Assembly (NCBI GenBank): GCA_945860205.1
Contig: CAMARK010000004.1
Coordinates: 1 to 64,000, forward strand
Source: Reyranella massiliensis 521
Lineage (GTDB): Bacteria > Pseudomonadota > Alphaproteobacteria > Reyranellales > Reyranellaceae
Length of the DNA: 64,000 nt
Direction: 5' to 3'
How positions within the stretch are numbered: position 1 is the stretch's first letter; every line of letters starts with the position of its first letter. The notes under the pieces were generated by a model. It was not told the DNA's origin. It did not search any database and saw only the letters and a list, made by a program, of their open reading frames with translations. Positions 11,096-18,627 of the stretch are shown here, piece by piece. Both the position numbers and the translations under genes were made by a program.

Positions 11096-13360
11096 CTAAA
11101 TTTCGATCGCGTGATCGGCGGCGAAGAGGCGGAGCGTCTCGCGCATGGGTCGGTCCGGTTGTGAAAGCGCAGAGCCCATGAATCCAGTTGCCTCGGCAAG
11201 ATCGAGCGACCGGATCATCGCCTTCACCGGTCCGATGGAACCGGGCGACATCGAGAGTGACCGCACTCCAACAGCAAGAAGAGCCAGCGCCTCGACCGGC
11301 CGACCGGCCATCTCGCCGCAGACGGCAAGATCTACGCCGGCAGGCCGCACCTTCTCGACCACAAAATGTAGCAGTCTCAACAGCGCAGGAGACAAGCTAT
11401 CGTAGCGGCCAGACACCCGGCTGTTCCCCCGGTCGGCGGCGTAGAGGAACTGAAGGAGATCGTTCGTCCCGACCGAGAGGAAGTCGACCTGAGGCAACAG
11501 GCTGTCCAACTGCCACGCCAGGGCCGGCACCTCGAACATAACGCCAACACGCAACTGCTCGGGCATCGCCTGGCCGCGCCGCCGAGCCCGGTCGAGTTCG
11601 AGGTCGAGCAGCTGCCGGGCACTCAGAAGCTCGGCAACCTCCGCGATCATCGGGAACATGACCGACAGCGGCCGGCCGTTGGCGGCCTGGATCAAGGCGC
11701 GAAGCTGCCGCCGCAGCATCGCCGGCCGGTCGAGGCCGATCCGGATGGCCCGCCAGCCCATCGCCGGATTGTCGTCGCCGAAGGCCCCGACATAGGGAAG
11801 AACCTTGTCGCCGCCGACATCGAGGGTGCGGAAGGTCACCGGCCGGCCATCGGCAAGGTCGAGGACGCGGCCATAGAGCCAGGCCTGGGCATCGACGTCG
11901 GGAAACTCCGAACGCACCATGAACGGGATCTCGGTCCGGTAGAGGCCGACCCCGTCGGCGCCGGTGTCTTCGAGATGCTGCATGTCGATCAGCAGGCCCG
12001 CGTTCATTTGCAGCGAGATCCGCGCCTGGTCGCGCGTGGCCGACGGCAGGTCGCGGAGCGCTGCATACTTGCGCCGCCGTTCGATCCGCGCGTCGATCGC
12101 GGCATGGACCGTCTGCAGCACATCCTCGGCCGGCCGCACCAGCACCTGGGCATTGTCGCCGTCAACGACGATCGAATCGCCCGCCTCGACCCGCGACAGC
12201 ACATCGGGTGCACGGCCGACGACGGGGATGTCGAGCGCGCGCGCCACGATCGCCACATGGCTCAGCGCCGAGCCCTCCTCCAGCACGACGCCGCGCAGGC
12301 GTGTGCGGTCGTAGTCGAGCAGCTCGGCCGGCCCCATGTCGCGGGCGACGACGATCATATCGTCGGGCAGGGAACTCGGATCGATGGCGACGCGGCCGGT
12401 CAGACGCAGCAGCAGCCGGTTGCAGAGATCCTGCAGGTCGCTCAGCCGCTCGCGAATATAGGGATCGGTCGACTGGCCAAGCCTGGTGCGGACATCGTCG
12501 AAGGCGCGCTGCACACCCGCCTCGGCGGTAAGGCCCGAGGCCACGGCCTCGCGCACGCGCTCCATCCAGCCGCGGTCGTCGACGAACATGCGGAAGGTCT
12601 CGAGAATCTCGCGCTGCTCGCCCGACTGCATGTCGTGCGCCTCGAGCATGCGGTCGACGTCGGCCCGCACGCCGTGCAGCGCCTCCACGAAGCGCTCCTG
12701 CTCCAGCTCCACGTCCTCGGCCACGACCCGCGAGATCACGATGCGCGGCTCGTGCAGCACGGCATGGCCGATCGCGACGCCGGGCGTGAGCTGCACGCCG
12801 TCGATGCGCAGCGGCAACAGGCCGAGACCATCGACCTGCTGCATCTCATTAGGGCTCACGATGTGGCCAGCCGCGATCAGCTCGGCCAGCACCATGGCGA
12901 TGGTCTGCAGGGACTCGATTTCCTCCTCGTTGTACTGGCGGCGGGTGCGGTTCTGCACCACCAGGACGCCGAGCACGCGTCCGGCGCGCAGGATCGGCAC
13001 GCCGGCGAGCGAGTGATAGATTTCCTCACCCGTTTCAGGGCGATAGGCGAACTGCGGATGGGTCTGCGCGTCGTCCAGCGCCAGCGGCCGCTCGTGAGCC
13101 GCGATGTCGCCCACGAGACCCTCGCCGACGCGCAGCCGCGTGCGGTGCACGGCGTCGGGATTGAGACCCTGGGTGGCGAACAGTTCCAGGACCTCGCCGG
13201 CCCGCAGCAGGTAGATCGAGCAGACCTCGGCCACCATCTCGTTGGCGACCAGGCGCACGACTTCGCCCAGCGTATCCTCGACGGAACCGGCACGCGCCAT
13301 CGTGTCCCGGAGCCGCTTGAGGAGCATTCGCGGTCCGGCCAGTGGAGTTGCTCTCTCCAT
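11096..13360 (-). CDS. ptsP: Phosphoenolpyruvate-protein phosphotransferase, nitrogen PTS (EI-Ntr)
   Basis: First enzyme of the nitrogen PTS: takes phosphate from PEP and passes it to NPr and EIIA-Ntr. The ATG at 13360 gives 754 residues (MERATPLAGPRMLLKRL), near the 748 of E. coli PtsP; the frame runs further upstream without a sensible start. A GAF sensor domain at about 20-165 marks it as EI-Ntr rather than sugar EI. The phospho-His domain contains ALSHVAIVAR with the active His. The PEP-binding barrel has FRTLDVGGDKVLPY, FMVRSEFP and FLSVGTNDLLQF. It lies downstream of lysC, a frequent alphaproteobacterial pairing. The 229-bp lysC-ptsP gap holds alternative hairpins (separate entry). Confidence 0.95.
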   Translation of the reverse strand: MERATPLAGPRMLLKRLRDTMARAGSVEDTLGEVVRLVANEMVAEVCSIYLLRAGEVLELFATQGLNPDAVHRTRLRVGEGLVGDIAAHERPLALDDAQTHPQFAYRPETGEEIYHSLAGVPILRAGRVLGVLVVQNRTRRQYNEEEIESLQTIAMVLAELIAAGHIVSPNEMQQVDGLGLLPLRIDGVQLTPGVAIGHAVLHEPRIVISRVVAEDVELEQERFVEALHGVRADVDRMLEAHDMQSGEQREILETFRMFVDDRGWMERVREAVASGLTAEAGVQRAFDDVRTRLGQSTDPYIRERLSDLQDLCNRLLLRLTGRVAIDPSSLPDDMIVVARDMGPAELLDYDRTRLRGVVLEEGSALSHVAIVARALDIPVVGRAPDVLSRVEAGDSIVVDGDNAQVLVRPAEDVLQTVHAAIDARIERRRKYAALRDLPSATRDQARISLQMNAGLLIDMQHLEDTGADGVGLYRTEIPFMVRSEFPDVDAQAWLYGRVLDLADGRPVTFRTLDVGGDKVLPYVGAFGDDNPAMGWRAIRIGLDRPAMLRRQLRALIQAANGRPLSVMFPMIAEVAELLSARQLLDLELDRARRRGQAMPEQLRVGVMFEVPALAWQLDSLLPQVDFLSVGTNDLLQFLYAADRGNSRVSGRYDSLSPALLRLLHFVVEKVRPAGVDLAVCGEMAGRPVEALALLAVGVRSLSMSPGSIGPVKAMIRSLDLAEATGFMGSALSQPDRPMRETLRLFAADHAIEI

Positions 13361-13437
13361 GGTCAGACCGCGGGATGCTTGAGTCGGATGACGACGAAGC
13401 TGCGATCGATGGCGCAGGCGCAAGCTCGCCATGCCGC

Positions 13438-13483
13438 CAACGCCCGCATTTTGACAGCGCGGGCGTTGAGGGGGCGGGCGTTG
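13438..13483 (-). promoter_or_regulatory. Alternative stem-loops in the ptsP leader
   Basis: On the minus strand two tandem copies of CAACGCCCGC (13483-13474 and 13468-13459) precede one complementary GCGGGCGTTG (13447-13438). Either upstream copy can form a perfect 10-bp stem with the downstream arm, so the pairings exclude each other. There is no T run, so it is not a plain terminator. It lies 78 bp upstream of the ptsP ATG. Function unknown; an RNA switch or a protein-binding repeat are both possible. Confidence 0.45.
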
Positions 13484-13589
13484 GGGCAAGCCTTGGAGGT
13501 GAGTGCCGCGCGCATGGCCCGTTTATAGCAAGACCCGCGCCGAACTGCCTACCGGCTTATTCGCATAAGCACCAAGGAAACTAATGCGA

Positions 13590-14837
13590 TCAGGCGGCGT
13601 CGAGGTCGTAAGCCGTATGTAATGCCCGCACCGCAAGCTCGGTGTATTCGGCCGCCACCAGGACGCTGATCTTGATCTCCGACGTCGAGATCACCTGGAT
13701 GTTTATGCCCTTGGCCGCGAGCGTCTCGAACATCTTCAGCGCCACGCCAGCATGGCTGCGCATGCCGACGCCGATCACCGAGACCTTGGCCACGTTGATG
13801 TCCGACTGGACTTCGGCGAACTTGAGGTCCGCCTTGGCCTGCTCGAGCTCCTGCACCGCGCGCACGAGGTCGGCCCGCGGCACCGTGAACGTGATGTCGG
13901 TCGAGCTGCCGTCGAGCGAGACGTTCTGCACGATCATGTCGACGTTGATGTTGGCCGCCGCCAGCGGCCCGAAGATCGCCGCCGCCACGCCCGGCCGGTC
14001 AGGCACATGGGTGACGGTGACCTTGGCCTCGTCCTTGGAGAAGGCGATGCCGCTCACGACGGATTTCTCGAGCCCCTGGGCCATGATTTCGTCCTCGTCC
14101 ACAACCAGCGTGCCAGGCAGATCGCTACCGAGTGCGGCGTCAAACGACGACAGCACCTGCACGCGCACATGATGATTCATCGCCAGCTCGACCGAGCGCG
14201 TCTGCAGGACCTTCGAGCCCTGCGAGGCCATTTCGAGCATCTCCTCGTAGGTCACGCGATCGATCTTCTGCGCCTTCTCGACGATCCGGGGATCGGTCGT
14301 GTAGACGCCGTCGACGTCGGTGTAGATGTCGCAGCGTTCGGCCTTGAGCGCCGCCGCCAGCGCCACCGCCGACGTGTCAGAACCGCCGCGGCCGAGCGTG
14401 GTGATGCGGCCCTCGGGCGAGAGGCCCTGGAAGCCCGGCACGATCGGCACTTCACCCGCCGTCATGGTCCGCGCCATTTCGGTGGTGTCGATGTCGATGA
14501 TGCGCGCCTTGGCATGCGCCCCATCGGTACGGATCGGGATCTGCCACGACACCCAGGAGCGCGCCTTCACGCCCTCCTGCTGCAGCACCAGCGCCAGCAG
14601 CCCCACCGTCACCTGCTCGCCCGTCGCCACGACGACATCGTACTCGCGCGGATCGGGCAGGTCGGACACTTCGCTGACCCACTTCACGAGCTGGTTGGTG
14701 GCGCCCGACATGGCCGAGACCACGACCGCAACCTCGTTGCCGCGCGCGACCTCGGCCTTGATCTTGCGCGCGGCATTCTTGATCCGCTCGATGTCGCCGA
14801 CCGAAGTCCCGCCGAATTTGAGAACGATGCGCGCCAT
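13590..14837 (-). CDS. lysC: Aspartokinase
   Basis: Phosphorylates aspartate, the entry step to lysine, threonine, methionine and diaminopimelate. 415 residues. The amino-acid-kinase domain opens with MARIVLKFGGTSVGD (nucleotide-binding KFGGTS at 7-12) and includes GRGGSDTSAVALAAAL. Two ACT domains follow at about 265-415 (VTVTHVPDRPGVAAAIFG and VSVIGVGMRSHAGVALKMF), so it is an allosterically controlled single-function enzyme. First gene of the minus-strand run, divergent from ubiG with 90 bp between the starts. Confidence 0.96.
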   Translation of the reverse strand: MARIVLKFGGTSVGDIERIKNAARKIKAEVARGNEVAVVVSAMSGATNQLVKWVSEVSDLPDPREYDVVVATGEQVTVGLLALVLQQEGVKARSWVSWQIPIRTDGAHAKARIIDIDTTEMARTMTAGEVPIVPGFQGLSPEGRITTLGRGGSDTSAVALAAALKAERCDIYTDVDGVYTTDPRIVEKAQKIDRVTYEEMLEMASQGSKVLQTRSVELAMNHHVRVQVLSSFDAALGSDLPGTLVVDEDEIMAQGLEKSVVSGIAFSKDEAKVTVTHVPDRPGVAAAIFGPLAAANINVDMIVQNVSLDGSSTDITFTVPRADLVRAVQELEQAKADLKFAEVQSDINVAKVSVIGVGMRSHAGVALKMFETLAAKGINIQVISTSEIKISVLVAAEYTELAVRALHTAYDLDAA

Positions 14838-14927
14838 TGCCTGCTCGAAGATCCTGCTCGAAGGGGAAGCCCCCGCCCGGAAAGCGCGGTATAGACACCG
14901 CCGACACCATATGGGTCAAGCGCAGCC

Positions 14928-15737
14928 ATGAGCCACCCTTCGCATAACCCGGCCCGATCGTCCGCTCCCTCGACCGTGGATCCGGCCGAGGTAGAGCGTT
15001 TTTCGCGCATCGCCGACGAGTGGTGGGACCCCAACGGCAAGTTCGCGCCGCTGCATCGCCTGGGCCCCGTCCGCATCGGCTACATCCGCGACCGCGCCGC
15101 CACCCATTTTAGCCGCGAGGCGCTGTCGGGCCAGCCTCTCAAGGGTCTTTCCGTGCTCGACATCGGCTGCGGCGGCGGCCTGCTGAGCGAGCCGATGGCC
15201 CGTCTCGGCGCCACGGTTACCGGCGTCGATGCCTCGGCCCGCAACATCGCCGTCGCCTCCCTCCATGCCGGCCGCCAGGGCCTGTCCATCGACTACCGCC
15301 AGGACACCGCCGAAGCCCTGGCCAGCAGCGCCGCCCAGTTCGATATCGTGCTGGCGCTCGAGATCGTCGAGCACGTGGCCGACGTCGACCTGTTCCTCAA
15401 ATCCTGCGCCCGGCTGGTGAAGCCCGGCGGGCTGATTTTCGTCTCCACCCTCAATCGCACCGCCAAGGCCTGGGCGCTGGCCATCGCCGGGGCCGAGTAC
15501 ATCCTGGGCTGGCTGCCGCGCGGCACGCACGACTGGAAGAAGTTCTTAAAGCCCTCCGAGGTCGTGCGTGGCCTCGAGGCTGGCGGCATCACCCCCAAGG
15601 AGATCGTGGGCGTGGTCTATAGCCCCCTCAGCCGTGTCTGGAGCCTCAACAAGACCGACCTCGACGTGAACTACATGCTGTTCGGGGTCGCCCCAGGTTT
15701 CCTATCTTGCGCGCCGGATTCGACCTCAAGTTCTTGA
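14928..15737 (+). CDS. ubiG: Ubiquinone biosynthesis O-methyltransferase UbiG
   Basis: SAM-dependent enzyme performing both O-methylations in ubiquinone synthesis. 269 residues. The N-terminal motif WWDPNGKFAPLHRLGPVR is typical of UbiG. SAM motif I is VLDIGCGGGLLSEP (about 76-89). The FVSTLNRTAKAW and GTHDWKKFLKP stretches are family hallmarks. Conserved homology ends near VNYMLF; the last 17 or so residues (Ser/Thr-rich) extend past the family's usual end. Starts 90 bp from the divergent lysC. It converges on DUF2867. Confidence 0.93.
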   Translation: MSHPSHNPARSSAPSTVDPAEVERFSRIADEWWDPNGKFAPLHRLGPVRIGYIRDRAATHFSREALSGQPLKGLSVLDIGCGGGLLSEPMARLGATVTGVDASARNIAVASLHAGRQGLSIDYRQDTAEALASSAAQFDIVLALEIVEHVADVDLFLKSCARLVKPGGLIFVSTLNRTAKAWALAIAGAEYILGWLPRGTHDWKKFLKPSEVVRGLEAGGITPKEIVGVVYSPLSRVWSLNKTDLDVNYMLFGVAPGFLSCAPDSTSSS

Positions 15738-15814
15738 TTTCAAACAGATATCCCGGATGGGAATGGGAAACGAAATACTGAATTTTGCGCTTCTCGTCTC
15801 GATCGCAGAGACAA

Positions 15815-15838
15815 TAGGATTTCGTGCTGGAAATCCTA
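15815..15838. terminator. Possible bidirectional hairpin between ubiG and the DUF2867 gene
   Basis: A perfect 9-bp stem TAGGATTTC / GAAATCCTA with a 6-nt loop lies in the AT-richer 98-bp gap between two convergent genes and overlaps the DUF2867 stop codon. There is no T run on either strand, so termination is only suggested by position. Confidence 0.35.
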
Positions 15839-16363
15839 CTTATTCCTGCCGGCCGTGTCAAATGCCGAGCTTCCAGGCCATCCCCGGCGTGCTGCGCGTC
15901 GCAGGATCGACTTCACGACGAGACGGTGAAAGGGCGTGATCAGAGCGAGATAGGCTCGGCCCAGCAGATTGTGGCAGTGCACGGCCGTGGTGACGACGAT
16001 GTCGCTGGGTCGGCGCTGAACCGAGACCCTGAAGTCGAGATGCTTGTCGTCCTCGCCCAGGATCGCCTCGTCCCCGGTGATCTCGTACACGCGAAAGATA
16101 TAAATTCGCGCCACCCCGTCGGTGACCGATCCCTGGCGAAGCTCGCGCGATGTCTTGATGCCGAAGCCGGCCACCACCGCGTCCCGCACGCCCATGAGAA
16201 GGCGAAGCCCGGGCCCCTGCTCGCTCAGCATGAAGCGTGTGAGGGTCTCCACGTCGTGGCTGGTGCCCTGCGGCAGGCCGATCGCATAGGCATCCACCAG
16301 ATCGGCGCCCGCGAATCGATCGGCGATGCGGCTCCCGGTCGGCAGCGCCACCGCGCCGGCCAC
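15836..16363 (-). CDS. DUF2867 family protein
   Basis: Unknown-function soluble protein of about 175 residues. The frame is open far upstream but overlaps DUF1178; the GTG at 16363, 2 bp after the DUF1178 stop, is the likely start (VAGAVALPTGSRIADRF). DUF2867 signatures visible: FAGADLVDAYAIGLP near the start, DGVARIYIFRVYEI and DDKHLDFRVSV in the middle, and VVTTAVHCHNLLGRAY with ITPFHRLVVKSILRRA at the end. The family is often attached to or located near NAD(P)-binding reductase-like proteins. Probably co-translated with DUF1178. Confidence 0.78.
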   Translation of the reverse strand: MAGAVALPTGSRIADRFAGADLVDAYAIGLPQGTSHDVETLTRFMLSEQGPGLRLLMGVRDAVVAGFGIKTSRELRQGSVTDGVARIYIFRVYEITGDEAILGEDDKHLDFRVSVQRRPSDIVVTTAVHCHNLLGRAYLALITPFHRLVVKSILRRAARRGWPGSSAFDTAGRNK

Positions 16364-16365
16364 CG

Positions 16366-16848
16366 CTAGTTCCCCCGCGGGATCCAGGGCAGGCGGCCGA
16401 ATTCGATGCCCTCGTCGGCCAGCGCCTCGGCCTCTTCGTCGGTGGTCTGGCCGTAGATGCCGCGCTTGTCGCTCTCGCCGTAGTGGATCTTGCGCGCCTC
16501 CTCGGCGAACTTCTCGCCGACCGGCTCGAGGTTCTTCTCGACCTGCTCGCGGAGCTTCAGCAGCGTCTCGCGCATCTCCTTGGGCATCGCCTGGGCGAGT
16601 GCCGCCATCTGAGGATCGGGCGTCGCTGGCTGCTTTGGGGTCGTTTCGGCTGGCGCTTCGATGGGAGCCGGAGCGCTCTTGCTGCCTTTGCCGATGCGCG
16701 GCGCCATCGGCGCCCTCGTGATCTTCGCGCTTCCGCACGCCGGACAGCCGATCAGGGAACGCTTTTCCTGACGCTCGTAGGTCTTGCCGTCCTTGAACCA
16801 GCTGTCGAACTCGTGGCCCTTGGCGCAGCGCAGGCGATACAAAATCAT
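16366..16848 (-). CDS. DUF1178 zinc-ribbon protein
   Basis: Unknown-function cytoplasmic protein, 160 residues from the ATG at 16848 (MILYRLRCAKGHEFDSWFKD); upstream in-frame codons lack conservation. Cys/His near the start (CAKGH) and CPACG near 40 look like a zinc ribbon of the FmdB type. A Pro/Ala linker follows, then the conserved C-terminal half EEARKIHYGESDKRGIYGQT and EEGIEF-type motif before PWIPRGN. Divergent from the EamA transporter gene; first gene of a pair with DUF2867. Confidence 0.85.
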   Translation of the reverse strand: MILYRLRCAKGHEFDSWFKDGKTYERQEKRSLIGCPACGSAKITRAPMAPRIGKGSKSAPAPIEAPAETTPKQPATPDPQMAALAQAMPKEMRETLLKLREQVEKNLEPVGEKFAEEARKIHYGESDKRGIYGQTTDEEAEALADEGIEFGRLPWIPRGN

Positions 16849-16934
16849 GACAGTCCAAAAATGGTGGCTTGTCGCATAAGACGCAAGGCCCGATTGTCTC
16901 GCCCCCTCCTCCGTATTTCGCCGCACCCCGAGCC

Positions 16935-17801
16935 ATGGACCTCCAACCTTCCAACCTCAAAGCCGCCGCCTGGATGGCCGGATGGCTATCGGCAATGCTG
17001 GTCATGGCGATCGCCGGCCGCGAGGCCACGCGCGAGCTCGATGTCTTCCAGATCATGGAGATGCGCTCGATCCTGGGCCTCTTCATGCTCTACCCGCTGA
17101 TCTACCTGGGCAGCGGTTTCGCAGGCCTCAAGACGGCGCGGCCCTGGCAGCACATCGCGCGCAACGTGGCGCACTACGGCGCGCAGTTCGCCTGGTTCCT
17201 GGCGCTCACCCTGATCCCGCTCGCCCAGGTCATCTCGATCGAGTTCACCATGCCGATCTGGACGGCGATCCTGGCCGTCGCCTTCCTGGGCGAACGCATG
17301 GGCCTCTGGAAGAACCTGGCGGTCGTGCTGGGCGTGGTCGGCGTCGTCATCATCGTGCGGCCGGGGACCAACGAGATCGTGCCCGGCCAGTTGATCGCGC
17401 TCGCCGCCGCCGTCGGCTTCGCCATCTCCGTCACCATGGTGAAGTCGCTGACGCGCACCGACAGCGTCGTGGCCATCCTGTTCTGGATGCTGGTGATTCA
17501 ATCAGTGATCGGACTGTTGCCCGCTATCGCCGTCTGGCAGTGGCCCTCCCCCTACGTCTGGGTCTGGATCCTCGTGATCGCCTTCCTCGGCACCTACTCA
17601 CACTATTGCCTGACCCGCGCGATGCTCCACGCCGACGCGACCATCGTCGTGCCGATGGATTTCCTGCGCGTGCCGCTGGCGGCGCTCACGGGATGGCTGA
17701 TCTATGGCGAGCGGCTCGATACCTTCACGATCCTGGGTGCCGCCCTGATCCTGTCGGGCAATCTCTTGAACCTGAAGGGCGCGGGAGCTCGCAAGCCATG
17801 A
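16935..17801 (+). CDS. EamA/DMT family transporter
   Basis: Inner-membrane exporter of the drug/metabolite superfamily; substrate unknown. 288 residues from the ATG at 16935 (MDLQPSNLKAAAWMAG), which removes a poorly conserved 22-residue extension. Ten hydrophobic segments in two EamA repeats are evident, the first ending around 140 (LGVVGVVIIVRPG) and the second at the C-terminus (GAALILSGNLLNL). The conserved FLGERMGLW and YGERLDTF motifs close each repeat. Overlaps the following methyltransferase by ATGA, so the two are translationally coupled. Confidence 0.88.
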   Translation: MDLQPSNLKAAAWMAGWLSAMLVMAIAGREATRELDVFQIMEMRSILGLFMLYPLIYLGSGFAGLKTARPWQHIARNVAHYGAQFAWFLALTLIPLAQVISIEFTMPIWTAILAVAFLGERMGLWKNLAVVLGVVGVVIIVRPGTNEIVPGQLIALAAAVGFAISVTMVKSLTRTDSVVAILFWMLVIQSVIGLLPAIAVWQWPSPYVWVWILVIAFLGTYSHYCLTRAMLHADATIVVPMDFLRVPLAALTGWLIYGERLDTFTILGAALILSGNLLNLKGAGARKP

Positions 17802-18295
17802 CGGCCTCGTCCTGGATCGCGGCCTGGGCCGGCCTCGTGCCGGCGGGCGCCGGCGTCCTCGACATCGCCGCGGGCAAGGGCCGGCACACGCGCTTCTTCG
17901 CCGAGCGCGGCCACCCAATCACCGCGGTCGACCGCGATGTGAGCGGCCTGGCCACCACCGACAATATCGAAGTCATCGCAGCCGACCTCGAGGACGGTTC
18001 GCCCTGGCCGCTGGCCGGCCGCACGTTCGGCGCGGTGGTCGTGACCAACTACCTGCACCGGCCGCTTTTTCCCGTGCTGCTCGACAGCGTCGGGCCGGGC
18101 GGCGTGCTGCTCTATGAGACGTTCATGATCGGCAACGAACGCTTCGGAAAGCCGAGCCGGCCCGAATTCCTGCTGAACGACGGCGAACTGCTGGAGCTGG
18201 TGCGCGGCCGCTTCTCGGTGATCGCCTACGAGGCGCGGATGATCAGCGAACCCGCGATGGCGATGGTCCAGCGGATCGCGGCGCGTCTTCTGTGA
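17798..18295 (+). CDS. Small class I SAM-dependent methyltransferase
   Basis: Predicted methyltransferase of 165 residues, substrate unknown. SAM-binding motif I is VLDIAAGKGRHTRFF (about 20-34) followed by the acidic residue of AVDRD. A VVVTNYLHRPLFP segment and GVLLYETFMIGNERFGKP resemble the TehB/UbiE-like tellurite-resistance methyltransferases. The ATG overlaps the EamA stop (ATGA), which argues strongly for this start. Its last 20 codons carry the sequence that is repeated at 20775-20794. Confidence 0.85.
   Translation: MTASSWIAAWAGLVPAGAGVLDIAAGKGRHTRFFAERGHPITAVDRDVSGLATTDNIEVIAADLEDGSPWPLAGRTFGAVVVTNYLHRPLFPVLLDSVGPGGVLLYETFMIGNERFGKPSRPEFLLNDGELLELVRGRFSVIAYEARMISEPAMAMVQRIAARLL
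18269..18288 (+). repeat. Direct repeat A, left copy (end of methyltransferase gene)
   Basis: CAGCGGATCGCGGCGCGTCT occurs exactly here and at 20775-20794, about 2.5 kb apart. The left copy is coding (residues QRIAARL of the methyltransferase). A 20-bp perfect match is unlikely by chance even at this GC content. Confidence 0.8.
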
Positions 18296-18310
18296 AAATT
18301 GCAGTATTGG

Positions 18311-18336
18311 CGGTTCGATTCCGTCTCGGGGCACCA
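18311..18336 (+). repeat. tRNA 3'-end-like fragment (repeat B, left copy)
   Basis: The stretch reads like a T arm and acceptor 3' strand ending in CCA: CGGTTCGATTCC, then GTCTCGGGGCACCA. No matching 5' acceptor strand (GCCCCGA) or D/anticodon arms lie upstream, so it is not a complete tRNA. Its last 17 bases (TCCGTCTCGGGGCACCA, 18320-18336) recur at 20747-20763. Such 3' ends are typical integration cores. Confidence 0.6.
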
Positions 18337-18480
18337 ACCACTTTTATTCTGTCAAAGGCATCAGGCACTTAGCGCCTGGTGCGACACGCCTGACGAAATT
18401 GGAACCACACTCCCGCAGGCTTGGTAGCCAATTCGCGACTCCTTGAACGCGTTACTCGCGTCCAGCAAACCCAGCGAACG

Positions 18481-18540
18481 AGGTCCGCTTTCCACCCGAT
18501 AGCGGACATGCGGCAGTCTTCTCGGCATGTCCGCTTAGTG
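18481..18540. repeat. Palindromic intergenic repeat upstream of the cyclase gene
   Basis: A perfect 11-bp stem AGCGGACATGC / GCATGTCCGCT (18501-18511 and 18525-18535, 13-nt loop) plus a third GTCCGCTT copy at 18483-18490. A related TAGCGGAC piece appears at about 20615-20622 on the far side of the cyclase gene. From memory, short reading frames of this kind (MSAYGTKR, MSAIGWKAD on the minus strand) recur as spurious proteins in rhizobial genomes; I could not verify that here. The rest of 18296-18627 holds no gene. Confidence 0.55.
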
Positions 18541-18627
18541 CCATATGCCGACATGGACGACCCATGCCGGCCGCGTCATTGCCCAGCCGGTTAACCCCTT
18601 CTACGATCCGGGGTATGGGGAATTCCT

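Noticed and set aside
15690-15737. Frameshift near the end of ubiG
   Set aside because: The conserved region through VNYMLF is complete in frame and the alternative frame offers no better homology, so the tail is taken as a lineage-specific extension.
15836-17086. A single 416-codon minus-strand protein
   Set aside because: The long frame overlaps DUF1178 in another frame for most of its length. Only the last 175 codons look like a real protein (DUF2867), starting at the GTG at 16363.
18290-18336. Complete tRNA gene
   Set aside because: Only the T arm and acceptor 3' strand are present. No 5' acceptor strand or anticodon arm can be found upstream.
17702-18337. Minus-strand frame starting MVPRDGIEPP
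   Set aside because: This N-terminus is the well-known false translation of a tRNA 3' end and the rest is antisense to the methyltransferase. It points to the tRNA fragment, not a protein.
18369-18554. 61-codon minus-strand frame (MSAYGTKR...)
   Set aside because: It is made of the palindromic repeat and lacks coding character; better described as a dispersed repeat.
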